Part shown: positions 19,373 to 29,747 of the stretch, piece after piece
Numbering within the stretch: the stretch's first letter is position 1
How the letters are laid out: each line of letters opens with the position of its first letter
From: Cryptomeria japonica
Taxonomy: Eukaryota > Streptophyta > Pinopsida > Cupressales > Cupressaceae
Assembly (NCBI RefSeq): GCF_030272615.1
Contig: NC_081409.1
Coordinates: forward strand, 532,806,291 to 532,870,290
Direction: 5' to 3'
Length of the DNA: 64,000 nucleotides
Translations under genes and position numbers: made by a program
Notes under the pieces: generated by a model
What the model was told of the DNA's origin: nothing
What the model saw: the letters and a program-made list of their open reading frames with translations, nothing else
The model's database searches: none

Positions 19373-22300
19373 CTATTCTTGGACGGAGGATAAGTGTGGA
19401 ATGAATAAAGTTTGAAGAGTCATAATGTCCATCTTTATTTTGTGCTCTTCATTCCTAAGTTCTAATTGTTGAGCCATGAGCATTTGTAACTTGGTATAGA
19501 AATTGTGAATAGAATTTGGCTCAGTGGTCAATTTATCGGAGAGATCGATGATCTCTTTCTCAAACACTTCTATTTTATTCTTGATATCTTTAATGAATAA
19601 ATAGAATGTACAAAGTTTCTGAAATAAATAAAGAATGTGCTTGAGTTGAGGGGACAACTCAGTAATAAATTTGACAAGTTTTACTTTACCGATAGCAATG
19701 GCTTTCTATACCTCTTCAATCATTTTCGCAGTGAGCTCTTTGTCCTTCAATTTGCTCAAGTATTCAGATGCGTCTAGTCCAGATGTCTCTATCTGATTGA
19801 GGAGTTCATCTAGTTGAATATGGATGGCTGCATCTTTTTTCATTGTAGCTTTAGGTAGAATATCTGTTAATAGTGCTTTGACCTTCTGAAGTACTCTATT
19901 TTTCTTTTGTATAGCCATTTGTCTCTCTTGTTCTACTTTGGCTTTGCATAGTTCACCAAATTCAATAAGTTCTTGCCCTTTTAATTTGGACATGTCTACA
20001 TTCGGTAGCACAATTGGTTTTGACAAATCTAACTTGAAGCTATGCTTTTTCATTTTCTTTTCTTTAGAGGAGGAGGCTATCACTGATTGAACTAATACAA
20101 TGGCTTGGGAGGCTTGTACACCCTTGGTAGGTTACTTAGTAGAGGCAACACTTTTATCAATTTCTTTAGCCTCAGAGGTAGCCTTTGGTGAATCCTTGCT
20201 CGGGGTCTCAGTTGTAACATTTTCAGTACTTGAAGGGGCTTGAGAAGTCTATTCCTCGGTGGCCTGAGAAGTAGCTTCTCCTTTGGTAGACTGTTGACCC
20301 TCTTTGCCTTGTTCAGTATCCTGAGGTGTCTCGGTTGAAACATGTTGACTTATCGGAGGATAGGACTTGACTTGTTCCAAAACTGACTCACTTGATACCA
20401 GTTTGGCATAAGCATTCCCTTCTATCATTTCCTATTCCTGTTCCTTAGTATCCATGACATCTTCATCAGGTTGTATAGTTTCAGTGGGATCTTGTTCAGT
20501 GATATCCACTATTTCAACTTCACCTTGCTCATCAGTACTCTTGATTTGAAATATTTCTTTCCATTTTTCCTTTGTTTCGTTCTCTACATCAAGATAAATA
20601 CCATTCATTAGTTTCAAGGCTCTTTGCTTGACTAGGAAGTTTGTGTGGTAGTTTTTTAGATGTTCACTTATCTCATCTACTGACATGTCTGGAAAGAGAT
20701 GTACCAGACTTCTTTCTCTCATCTTCTTTTCTGAGTCCATGGCATATTTCCACCTGTTATCAATATGTAAATATAATGCTTTTGGAAGAGAATTATTTAC
20801 TTCCAATGGGACCAGTTGGAATTTCAGAAGAGTGCAGATTACAGCTTCTTCAATTTTTCTCTTTTCTACATCAAATCTGGAGTCATATTTTACATATCTA
20901 AATGCTCCAAATCCACCATACTATTTCAGATTGGCACAAAAATTATCAACACTATGTACATCTTCCTTTTTACTCTTAATAATCTGAAATTTGTTTTTGT
21001 CTTTAGATTCGGTGTCACTGGACTCTTTGTTCAAAATGAGTCTCCGAGTAGACTTCTTATAAGTTTTTGTTACCTTTGGAACTGCAACATTTTTCTATTT
21101 CTTGCTCGGTGACACTGTAGATGATCTAGTGTTTGGGCACTTCACTGGAGGAGTCGGTGATACCTGTGATGTATCTTGTTTCTTCCTTTTCAAAATTTTC
21201 CCTTTTGGCAACTTGGTGCTCAATGTGATAGCTTCTTCTTGGGCTTCAAATTCCTCCTCAGTGATGACTTGAACACTCTTGACAGGAGTGGAGGAAGAAC
21301 ATTCTCCAAATTTCTCCGTTATTGCTTTAATCATTTTTGTTGCTTTCCTTGTAGCCTTTGGTACTACAATTCTCATTTTGACTTTTTCTTTAACTTCTTC
21401 ATATGTACCATATCTGATCTCGGTAGCATGCCTTGGTAGTGCAAGAAAAGCATCCATCTACTACTGTGTAATGTCAAAATCAATCTCATAACCCATAGGT
21501 GGCAAAGATTGAGCTCTTGGTTCTATGGCATTGACATAGCAGTAGTCGGTGTCTACTTCAAAACATATACTACCCTTGTACTTCTCAACTAACTGGGGTG
21601 GAATCTTGTGCCTGTTATGCATCTTTTCTTGAAACTTGCTAAAATAATCATCCATAACCTCATTGAAGTTATCACCTAGTTGTTTGATGAAGTCATTGAT
21701 TTGATGGGTGATTGGTCAGTGTAGCTCCCAAACTACATTACCGACTAATGGAAAGAATTTCTCAAAATAGAAAAACATGCATACCAAAAGTGATCCAAAC
21801 TTCAGTGTGTTCACTGAGTTGTTCTTCTTTGGCTTCCTTATGGTGTTGAGATTTTCAAACAGATTTTTCAACAACACTTCGCATAGATTAATCTTCATGC
21901 CTTTCTTCTGAATTTTATAGGCTAAATCAACAGTTGCACAAGGTACACTGTTTTCCCTTGCTGATTGAAAGAAACAATAACCTATGACTCTAATTACAAA
22001 CTTCATCTCTACATCTATGACATTGTTCAATTTCAGACCTCTGCAATCAGATTCAACTCTGATTAAAGTGATCAATTCGTTATGTGAAATCATTTTCTGA
22101 GCTCAGGCATGGTCGAAAATAGGGTAATTGGTGATCAAGTGGATGATTTCCTTGGTGATCTTGAATGGTTGCTCCTCTAACCACATAAAGTCATCATGAA
22201 CTCTACTCAAAATTTTTTTAACCCATTGGAGTTTGAAGACTCATGGGTAGGTTAGGGCTTCGGTCAATCCCTTGATTTTAATGTGTTCAAACTTGCTATC

Positions 22301-22537
22301 CAGTTTCCCATCAGTACACAATTCATCATATGTGTCCTTGATCTCTATGTGACCTAGTTCCTCAACACAACACTTAGTGAAGAATCTAACATCCTCAACT
22401 AATAAAACCCTATCCAGAATGAGTGAAAATGCAGTTTTATCATCCGGTTCAGATGTTACTGTGGGAGGTAGTGTGTATTTCAGTGAGGGCTTCTCAATGT
22501 TCTCAACAACAATGGGTTTCTGAATCTTAGGAGCCAT
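19373..22537 (-). pseudogene. E3 ORF2, unrecognised retrotransposon protein, decayed
   Basis: From the ATG at 22537 (MAPKIQKPIVVENIEK) one reading frame runs 1055 codons to 19373 with no frameshift, but it is interrupted by about a dozen stops. I do not recognise the protein. The N-terminal third holds a WLEEQPF..TKEIIHLITNYPIFD segment and later aromatic-rich stretches; the middle is Lys/Ser/Thr-rich and basic (KGKILKRKKQ); the C-terminal part is Glu/Thr/Gln-rich (TEQDPTETIQPDEDVMDTKEQE), then charged coiled-coil-like helices (SKLKGQELIEFGELCKAKVEQERQ). No RT, integrase or protease motif. Absence of indels over 3.2 kb suggests it was coding when the element was active. Confidence 0.6.
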
Positions 22538-22557
22538 TTCAAACTTCGGATAATCAC

Positions 22558-23358
22558 TGTATATGGTGAAAATGAATAACAATAATAACAATAATGAAAG
22601 ACTAAAATGGATTCAACCACTAAACCCTAGCCTAACAATGAACAAAGATCCACCATAACATATGAAGATAACCTAAGACAATGCAAAATAACTCAAAATC
22701 ACAAAGATTATACCATCACATGTCCAATAGGGTTTTGATCTCCATTCTTCCTATCTCCATTGATCTTGTTTGATATATTTGCTCTCAGATTTTTATATGC
22801 ACAAGAGCTCAATAAAGAACAGAATGTGGTTGCAAGTGGAATTGTAGTGTAGCCAAGTACTCCAAAATCAGTCATTAGGATGTGTCATTAGAATGCTTCA
22901 TTAGGGTTTGACAATGAAGAAAGCATCTCCTTAAATAGAAGACACAATGAGAAAATGGAGGGTTAAGATTGAGAGGTGTAAAAAGAGAGGTCGGCTAGGA
23001 TTAGAGGGTAGGTATAAGAAATACCAAAATAATGAAAGAGGTAGGTAGTGTAGGAATTAAGAGATGGATGACATGTGTCATGGGTAGAAAAAGATAATGA
23101 ATTAATTAAATAAATAAAGATCTATTTAATTAATAGAAGAAGTAGGACAATTAAATAAATAAAATATTTATTTAATTTAGGAAAGGGATAATTTAAATAA
23201 ATAAATGTATTTATTTAAATGAGAAATAAGGCTAGAAGAGGATAAATGAACTAATTAAAATAAATAAAGATTTATTTAATTAATAGAAGAATTAGGCTTA
23301 GATAATTAAATAAATAAAATATTTATTTAATTAGACATGACAATTTTGAGTGTTTACA
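22558..23358 (-). repeat. E2 3' LTR
   Basis: 801 bp, plus strand TGTATATGGTG...GTTTACA. Differs from 37992-38792 at about four sites. The TATA-like element on the minus strand is near 22931-22938 (CTATTTAA). AT palindromes lie at 23101-23340, with arms such as AATTAAATAAAT/ATTTATTTAATT. Confidence 0.95.
23101..23340. repeat. AT-rich palindrome array in E2 LTR
   Basis: Five successive AT-rich inverted repeats built of TTAATTAAATAAATA-like arms with purine-rich spacers. The second copy is at 38535-38775. Same style and same U3 position as in E1, though the LTRs otherwise differ. Confidence 0.7.
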
Positions 23359-23372
23359 TTTTGCCCCTCTTT
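23359..23372 (-). other. E2 polypurine tract
   Basis: Minus strand AAAGAGGGGCAAAA directly before LTR start TGTAAACACT; nearly the same as in E1. Confidence 0.9.
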
Positions 23373-23404
23373 GAGACAATGCGGCTTGTCGCGTTGTTTC
23401 AAAG
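23369..23404. other. 15-bp hairpin overlapping the PPT of E2
   Basis: Arms CTTTGAGACAATGCG and CGCGTTGTTTCAAAG with loop GCTTGT; two pairs are G-U in plus-strand RNA, the others Watson-Crick. Compare E1 1150-1185. Confidence 0.75.
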
Positions 23405-23604
23405 AAGATAAGATGAACTGATATAGAGTTGCCCCAAGATGGGAATTATATGCCCCCTCGAGAGATTGGATGAAAATGTCTGAAAAGATTGCAGACAATC
23501 GCTCGATAAGAAAGATGGGATAGAATGGGTTAAGCGAATAGAGTGACAAAGTCACAGGATGAAGAATACTGACTCGAGAAATGAGGGCGAGGGCTAGGGT
23601 AGGC

Positions 23605-23613
23605 TATAAGATA
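23605..23613 (+). promoter_or_regulatory. TATA box of the antisense mobile-domain gene
   Basis: TATAAGATA lies 97 bp upstream of the ATG at 23702, in a plus-strand orientation independent of the LTR promoters. Transcription would start near 23635-23640, leaving a 5' UTR of about 65 nt. Confidence 0.5.
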
Positions 23614-23701
23614 GACCACGGGCAAAAGACATCCCCATTGTCATCCACACCCTAGAAGATCAGAGTGCAGAGTGAGAAAAGAGTAGCAGCAGTCAACAGC
23701 G

Positions 23702-26518
23702 ATGGCATTCATTCATAGATTCGACCGTGTTCGTCGATTCCAGCGACCAGCCGATGCAGGAGAGCCGGTAAGTACCCGAAAACCTCCTCGTACTTTCACG
23801 CATTTCGAGTTTTGTCATAAATGCATGTTTAGTAGCAATAAATGCGCTAGGAATAGGATAGTTGAAATATGCAAAAATGCGCAACCGCGTCTGTGTCAGT
23901 GCCAGGCGCGTCTGTGTCGGACAGGCGCGTCTGTGTCGGGTCCAGGCGCGTCTGTGCCTGGAACCGCGTTTGTGCTGAATGCGGACGCGTTTGTGAAATG
24001 TAGAAGCGTCTGTGTACTGTAGGGGCGTTTATGTCATGTAGGGATGTCTGTGTTCCCTGGTCGCGTTTGTGCATGGTATAGGCACGTTTGTGTTCAGAAA
24101 ACGCATCTGTGTTGCAGAAGCGCATTTATGCAGTCTATAAGCGCGTTTAGGAGTTAAAAGCGCGTTTGTGTGTTAAAAGTGCGTTTGTGTGTCAAAATGC
24201 ATGGTTTTAGTCTTTTAGGTCAAACCGGCAGTTCTGTGATGAACATACGCTGTCGATTGGATAAGCTGCTGAGAGGATACACTCAAGCAGGTCCTCTAGG
24301 AAGAGTAGAATAGATCAAGGCACTTTGTGATGAACAGGGAGCACCAAGATAGGCAGCACTTTGTGATGAACAGGGAGTGCGAATGTGAGTGACACTTTGT
24401 GATGAACAGGGAATGTCACACACGTAGTACTTTGTGATGAACAGGGAGCACTACTAGGGTAGATAGCAACACTTTGTGATGAACAGTGAGTGTCACTAGG
24501 ATAGATAACCAGATGCATTTAGGTAGCAAGTAGCATTTTGTGATAAACAGTGAATGCCATGATAACTGACAAAATTGATTGTGTGACTGCAGGAGTATTT
24601 GCCGATGTTAGAGTCACGGGAGAGATTCCCGTCGACTCAGAGGTTGCGACCAGAGTTGTCGATCCAGGATAGGATTTCCATTGAGGAGATGGGTCTTACA
24701 CATGTGCTATTTGTGCTTGAGTTTCGAGCAAACATGGGTTTGCTGACTGCGTTGGCTGAGAGATGGCACTCTGAGACGTGCACGTTTCATCTGCCGATGG
24801 GTGAGATGACAGTTACATTAGGGGATGTCTACAGGATTCTGCATATCCCTATTGATGGAGAGTTGATTCTCTATGACCGTGATGGTGACAGGGAGGCATT
24901 GAGATGGGTCTTCCAGGATCCCGGGTTGGAGATGCGAGCAGGTCATGTAGCCTGGGATACCATGACTGCCACAGGTTTAGCATTGCCGGCAGTTATTGGG
25001 GTAGCCATCAGTGGGTACTTGTGTCCAGACAGGGCCACACGAGGATTGGCAGTGGGCTGGGGAGGGGCATTGGAGATGCTGATGACAGAGCACACTAGGT
25101 ATGCATGGGGGCCATGTGTCCTGGCACATTTATATTATGAGCTGCATCAGTTTGTGTACCACAGATCAGTGGGCTTGGGCTGCGGCGTTACTCTCTTGCA
25201 GGTGTGGGCTTATGAGCACCTTCCCATCACACGACCCATTCATTTCAGAGGCAGAGGACAGGGACAGAGCTTCGTGCACTTGTACAACATGATTACTTCC
25301 CAGCCTCGGATTGGTAGATTGGAGCATTGGAGGCGCATCATAGATGACATAGACATGGTCATCTGGAGGCCGTACCTGGGGTGCGAGGAGTGGGATGATG
25401 ACGTATTGGAGCTACCCTATGCATTCAGGAGCAGGTATCTGATTGGGCGGATGCCCTATATTCTAGAGAGGCAGCTTGTTGACAGGGTATGCAAGCAGTT
25501 TGGGCGAATCCAGCGGATGCCACGGGGCTCGGGCATGTATGCCCGTACAGTCAGAGATCAGGTGCAGTTTGAGCCGCTATTATCATATGATCAGGCGGTG
25601 ACATAGCTAGCAGAGATGATGCCGATGCCATGGGACATGTGGCCAGAGGTAGATAATGCAGGGATGGACGCAGAGTACTCTGCGTATTGGGCAGAGCATC
25701 CGTTTCCCAGGTTGACAGATCCGGCAGAGCCACTGGAGGGAGAGGGTGGAGGAGATGATGATGATGGTGGAGGGGATGGAGGTAGGGGCCGACAGAGGTG
25801 GAGGGGAGTGGTGGGAGAGAGGCGAGTAGCACCTCGGAGGGAGGGAGGATAGGAGAGAGCAACTCCGGTGGTGAGAGGACGGGGTGGACTGCCCCTACAG
25901 GTACCAGCAGCACAGGGTCCTAGACAAGGACCGAGACAGGTGCAGGCAGAGGGACAGAGACAGGTACAGCCACAGGTACCTAGACAGGCACAGGGACAGG
26001 CACCTGTAGAGGAGGAGCCACAGGCAGAGGCTGAGGGCGGAGATCCTAAGGAGGATGAGCTGTTGAGGCTACAAGAGATCTGCCAGGGCTAGGTAGATGA
26101 GATCGAGGATTTGGTGCGAGAGAGAGATCACCTCAGGATTAGGGTCAGAGACATAGAGCGGGAGAGGGATCAGGCCATCCAGAGATATACTGAGGCTAAG
26201 ACAGCTCTGAGGGCAGGGAGGCGGGCAGCAGAGGATGCAGGGGCAGGCTACGCATATGTCTTGCGAGCCAGAGAGGAGATCGCCTACTGGAGGGATCTAT
26301 ACTATGCAGCCGTGCCAGCAGATCAGCGGGCTAGGAGCTTTCATAGATCGTCGCGCACAGCGACGGCTACGGGAGGGAGTCGCAGGAGACAGGCATCTAG
26401 CGGTGGGGTCATGGGGCCTCCACCACCACCAGAGAGACAGGGGGATCCTAGAGCGGGTCCATCTATAGCTCAGACTCCGTCGAGGTCAGGCGGCTCCGAG
26501 GGAGGGAGTTCATCATAG
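23702..26518 (+). CDS. MAIN-like plant mobile domain (PMD) protein, two exons, antisense to E2
   Basis: Exon 1 (23702-23767) encodes MAFIHRFDRVRRFQRPADAG plus two residues, ends with donor GTAAGT, and is exactly 22 codons. Exon 2 starts after a CTGCAG acceptor at 24593 in the same phase and runs to TAG 26518 (about 663 codons in all). The PMD core is early in exon 2: LTALAERWHSETCTFHLP, then GEMTVTLGDVYRILHIPIDG and WRPYLG further on. It is followed by an acidic Gly/Asp run, a Gln/Pro-rich linker, a strongly charged coiled coil (RERDHLRIRVRDIERERDQA) and a Ser-rich tail. Three in-frame stops (25604, 25850, 26090) are all TAG, fitting CAG-to-TAG decay; there is no frameshift. PMD proteins act in plant gene and transposon silencing; the role here is unknown. 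Confidence 0.8.
23886..24195 (+). repeat. CGCGTCTGTG-like motif array (about 16 copies)
   Basis: Degenerate copies of GCGCGTCTGTGT or GCGCGTTTGTGT spaced about 15-25 bp. The first four are best conserved. The motif also occurs on the minus strand upstream of E2 gag (36255-36415 and 37625-37885), thus in the same orientation relative to each gene. Confidence 0.8.
24318..24560 (+). repeat. Six hairpin units with constant loop TTGTGATGAACAGGGA
   Basis: Loop-like core TTGTGATGAACAG(G/T)GA repeats six times at irregular 35-65 bp spacing. Flanking arms differ but pair: GCACT/AGTGC (24356-24380), GTGACA/TGTCAC (24389-24419), GTAGT/ACTAC (24424-24454), ACACT/AGTGT (24469-24493), GCATT/AATGC (24533-24557). 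The first copy pairs only partly. Arms outside the core covary, so structure rather than sequence appears conserved. Confidence 0.75.
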
Positions 26519-28259
26519 CCATAGAGGGCTCCCCATTGTATCAGTATATGTACCATTGTTGTATTGTAGACACCTGCGGGTGATTCTTTTGTAGCCATAT
26601 GATTCGTTTGACATCATTGTATCATGACACTTTTGATTATATATGAGAGATGGTCCATTTTTGCGGCAGCTATATGCATGTGTACCTATGTGATGAAATG
26701 TTCTTATGTGATACATGTTTTATGATATGGATGCTTATATGATGCAATGCAATATATTTTTGTTCTTTTATGTTGTATATGTGATGCATGATGCAAATGT
26801 GAATGTATGTAATGCAAATGAATATGATAATGCAAATGATTATTTACATAATGAAAATGTGAGATGTGCTAACATGTGTTATATGCAGAATGTGATGCAA
26901 TTGTGATATCTATATGTATGTATGAAATGCTTATATGTGATAATGTAGGTGTAACTATACGAAATGCAAATGTTTTTGGTGTGTCATCATACTCAGTCAT
27001 GTGATAGCGGGCTACGCGGACTCGAGAAGGACAATGGAAGTCAATCAAGAAAGGGGGATGGAAGACAAAAGATATGAACGTGAAAGAGCTTCTTGTGCGT
27101 TATCATCATTGAGCTTATTATGGCAGAATAGGTTATGACAATCGAGGCATTTGTTTGACCCAGAAAGTTATTGTACCTGTTTGCATGGAGATAAGACAGT
27201 CACAAACAAGGAATGCCCCAGTTCATACTAGACTCACAGTGTCCTCATATCCTTGTACAAGTCATAGCATTACTAAAAAGACAATCCACAGACAGCAAAC
27301 AAAATAGGTGATGATACCCCATCCTCGCCTTTCTAGTCAAAGACATCCTGGAGATAGAATCTCTAGTCAAAGACATCCTGGAAAAGCTAAAAGACATGTC
27401 ACCAAAAAGATAAAATCAAAAGAAAACCAAGACTCGACACCAACATCCACTGTAGTCCTCAAGTTTAGTGTCTCTTGTCACTTGTATAAGTCATGTTTGA
27501 TTGTGGTCACAATGTTCACTTTCACAAAAAGGATAGATTAACACTGAGCCATATGTTGTCTGAGTCTGTTGAAAGATTTGATTTTGTTGAAGCTCATTGT
27601 TGCTGCTGTGTCTCATTTGAAACTGACTGAATCCATGAAACTGATACTTTATTGTGGAGAAGATGGAACTTTATTGTGGACTGGCGATGCAGATGTTGCT
27701 TTATTGCAGATTGTGCGTGGATAGACTTGAAGGAAGCTGGAAGAAACTGTATTCCTCAAAACATGTGATGTTCTCAGTTCCACACCCATTACTAGACGTA
27801 GGAATTGGTCGTAGTCACAGACAGGATCTGATTTATTATGGATGGAAAGGGAGTGAAAACGGGGGGGTTATGGATGGCTAACCAATCTTGGGTAGATCAA
27901 TAACAAGCCATGATGGGAATGGGTAGGTTTATTGTGAGTGAATAGGTTGTGAGTGTGTGCAAAGTGAAAGATGAAAGAGAATCCTGAAGGAGGGAGGAGC
28001 AAAGTCTCTCTACGCATGGCGTTGGTGACCCAGTTTTCACCATGGTACTTGCCCAGGGCGCCACCGAAGTGGTTTTCACCGTTGGACGAAATTATTTCTC
28101 TTTACTTTTTTGGATTTTTCAATTTTTTTGTTGTCACAAGGCGCCTGTTTGCCAGGCTTTCACCATGTAACGATTTTTTTGCATTTTATAATTTTTTTGT
28201 ATTTTTGAATTTTTTTGATTTTTTTTTTTGTAGTTTTGCATTAGGATATTCCAAAGAGC
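26519..28259. other. Region between PMD gene and E2 integrase end
   Basis: Convergent 3' regions. At 26740-26970 it is rich in ATGCAAATG-type repeats and is probably the 3' UTR of the PMD gene. A short direct repeat TCTAGTCAAAGACATCCTGG occurs at 27332 and 27362. The block 28020-28165 is conserved with E1 3440-3520, followed by T-rich sequence to 28240. No convincing ORF. Confidence 0.6.
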
Positions 28260-29747
28260 TTATGTGTAGAACCTGCAAAGATGCATGTTGTTGATAGGAT
28301 CCTCCAAGGGTTCACCTTCTGTAGTTGAGAGCTGATATGCCCCAGATCCATATACTGTTGTGATGATGTAAGGACCAAGCCAGTTGGGTTCAAATTTGCC
28401 CTTCTTATCTCTATCTTGTTGATTCTTGGGGTTCTCTCTGAGGACTAAGTCACCTACCTCAAATGTGCGAGGCTTGACCTTGTGATTGTAACTGCGACTC
28501 ATTCTTTGTTGGTAAGCCTTGAGATGATTAAAAGCAGTGTGTCGTCGTTCCTCCAGCAGTTCTAGTTCTTGTAAGTGAGAGACCCTGTAGTCTTCATCGT
28601 TGATTATGTTTCTTAAAGAGACCCGTAAAGAAGGTAGCTCAACCTCAATAGGCAAGATGGCTTCAGCGCCGTAGACAAGTGAGTAGGGTGTAGCTCCTGT
28701 AGGTGTGCAGACACTTGTGCGGTAGGCCCAAAGTGCAGGATTGAGTTGGACATGCCAGTTACGGCCAGCGTCATCGACTGTCTTTTTAAGGATTTTGAGA
28801 ATTGTTTTATTAGACGCCTCAGCTTGGCCATTACCTTGGGGGTAGTATGGTGTGGAGAAACGGTGAGAGATATGGAAGCGCTCACAGAGTTCACGAACAT
28901 CCTGGTTCTTGAAAGGACGCCCGTTGTCAGTGATAATGGAAGTAGGAATCCCGTATCGACAAATGATGTAGTTCAGGATGAAATTAGCGATTTGTTTCCC
29001 AGTAACTTGTGTGAGAGGCACGGCTTCAATCCACTTTGTGAAATATTCTGTGGCTGTGATAATGAATTTATGTCCATTGGAAGAAGGAGGGTGAATCTTG
29101 CCTATGAGATCGAGTCCCCACTGACAAAAGGGCCAAGGAGATGCAAGTGGCTGTAGTTCCTGTGCTGGTGCATGTATAAGGTCTCCATGAATTTGACACT
29201 GCTTACACTTCTTGACAAACTGATATGCATCTTTTTCCATAGTAGGCCAGTAGTATCCAGTCCTGATGAGTTTCTTGGCCAAGGTAGGACCACTAGTATG
29301 CGGACCACATATCCCTTTGTGTACTTCTCGTAACGTAATCTGAGCTTCATCACTCTCCACACATCTAAGGAGGGTGCCATCTAGACCTCGTCGGTATAGG
29401 ATATTAGCTAGGATAACGTATCGGGAGGATTGGCGAATGAAAGTGCGGCGTTGGTTGTTCGATAGATCGGGAGGTAAGATATTGTCGCGAAGGTATGTGA
29501 ATATGGAACCATATAACTGGGATTCAGGACCAACAACACATATCATTTCCGTAGGAGTGATCTCATATGAAGGAATCAGCAGGTTGTCTACCAGGAACTC
29601 ATAGCAGGTCTCATTTTGCGGTAGATCAATGAGTGAAGCAATTGTAGCCATGGCATCTGCAGCACGATTCTGTTCTCTTGGTATCTGCTCAAACTCTATC
29701 TTTACAAAGTGCTGTTTCAGATCATCTACTAGTTGTTTGTAAGGCAT
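28260..29747 (-). CDS. pol: E2 C-terminal archaeal RNase H end and integrase
   Basis: 495 open codons in frame with upstream pol. The first part finishes the archaeal-type RNase H (NRAADAMATIASL); integrase follows with the zinc-binding region (H..H..CKQCQ), GLDLIGK, TDNGRPF, NGQAEASNK and a C-terminal domain ending MHLCRFYT. No stop or frameshift within it. It is very close to E1 integrase, and here the arginine codon after GTLL is intact. Confidence 0.92.
   Translation of the reverse strand: MPYKQLVDDLKQHFVKIEFEQIPREQNRAADAMATIASLIDLPQNETCYEFLVDNLLIPSYEITPTEMICVVGPESQLYGSIFTYLRDNILPPDLSNNQRRTFIRQSSRYVILANILYRRGLDGTLLRCVESDEAQITLREVHKGICGPHTSGPTLAKKLIRTGYYWPTMEKDAYQFVKKCKQCQIHGDLIHAPAQELQPLASPWPFCQWGLDLIGKIHPPSSNGHKFIITATEYFTKWIEAVPLTQVTGKQIANFILNYIICRYGIPTSIITDNGRPFKNQDVRELCERFHISHRFSTPYYPQGNGQAEASNKTILKILKKTVDDAGRNWHVQLNPALWAYRTSVCTPTGATPYSLVYGAEAILPIEVELPSLRVSLRNIINDEDYRVSHLQELELLEERRHTAFNHLKAYQQRMSRSYNHKVKPRTFEVGDLVLRENPKNQQDRDKKGKFEPNWLGPYIITTVYGSGAYQLSTTEGEPLEDPINNMHLCRFYT

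Larger units (their letters stand above)
23768..24592 (+). other. Predicted 825-bp GT-AG intron of the PMD gene
   Basis: Donor CCG|GTAAGTACC and acceptor GTGTGACTGCAG|GAG, with a branch-point-like ACTGAC about 25 nt upstream. Splicing joins two phase-0 exons. The intron holds the CGCGTCTGTG array and the hairpin array. Inferred from sequence only. Confidence 0.6.

Noticed and set aside
24315-24518. Minus-strand ORF with repeated VHHKV peptide
   Set aside because: It is the reverse reading of the hairpin units; the repeat follows DNA structure, not a protein.
24318-24560. Regularly recurring repeat with variable spacers, CRISPR-like at first sight
   Set aside because: Spacing is irregular, arms covary, the setting is a plant retrotransposon intron and there are no cas genes.
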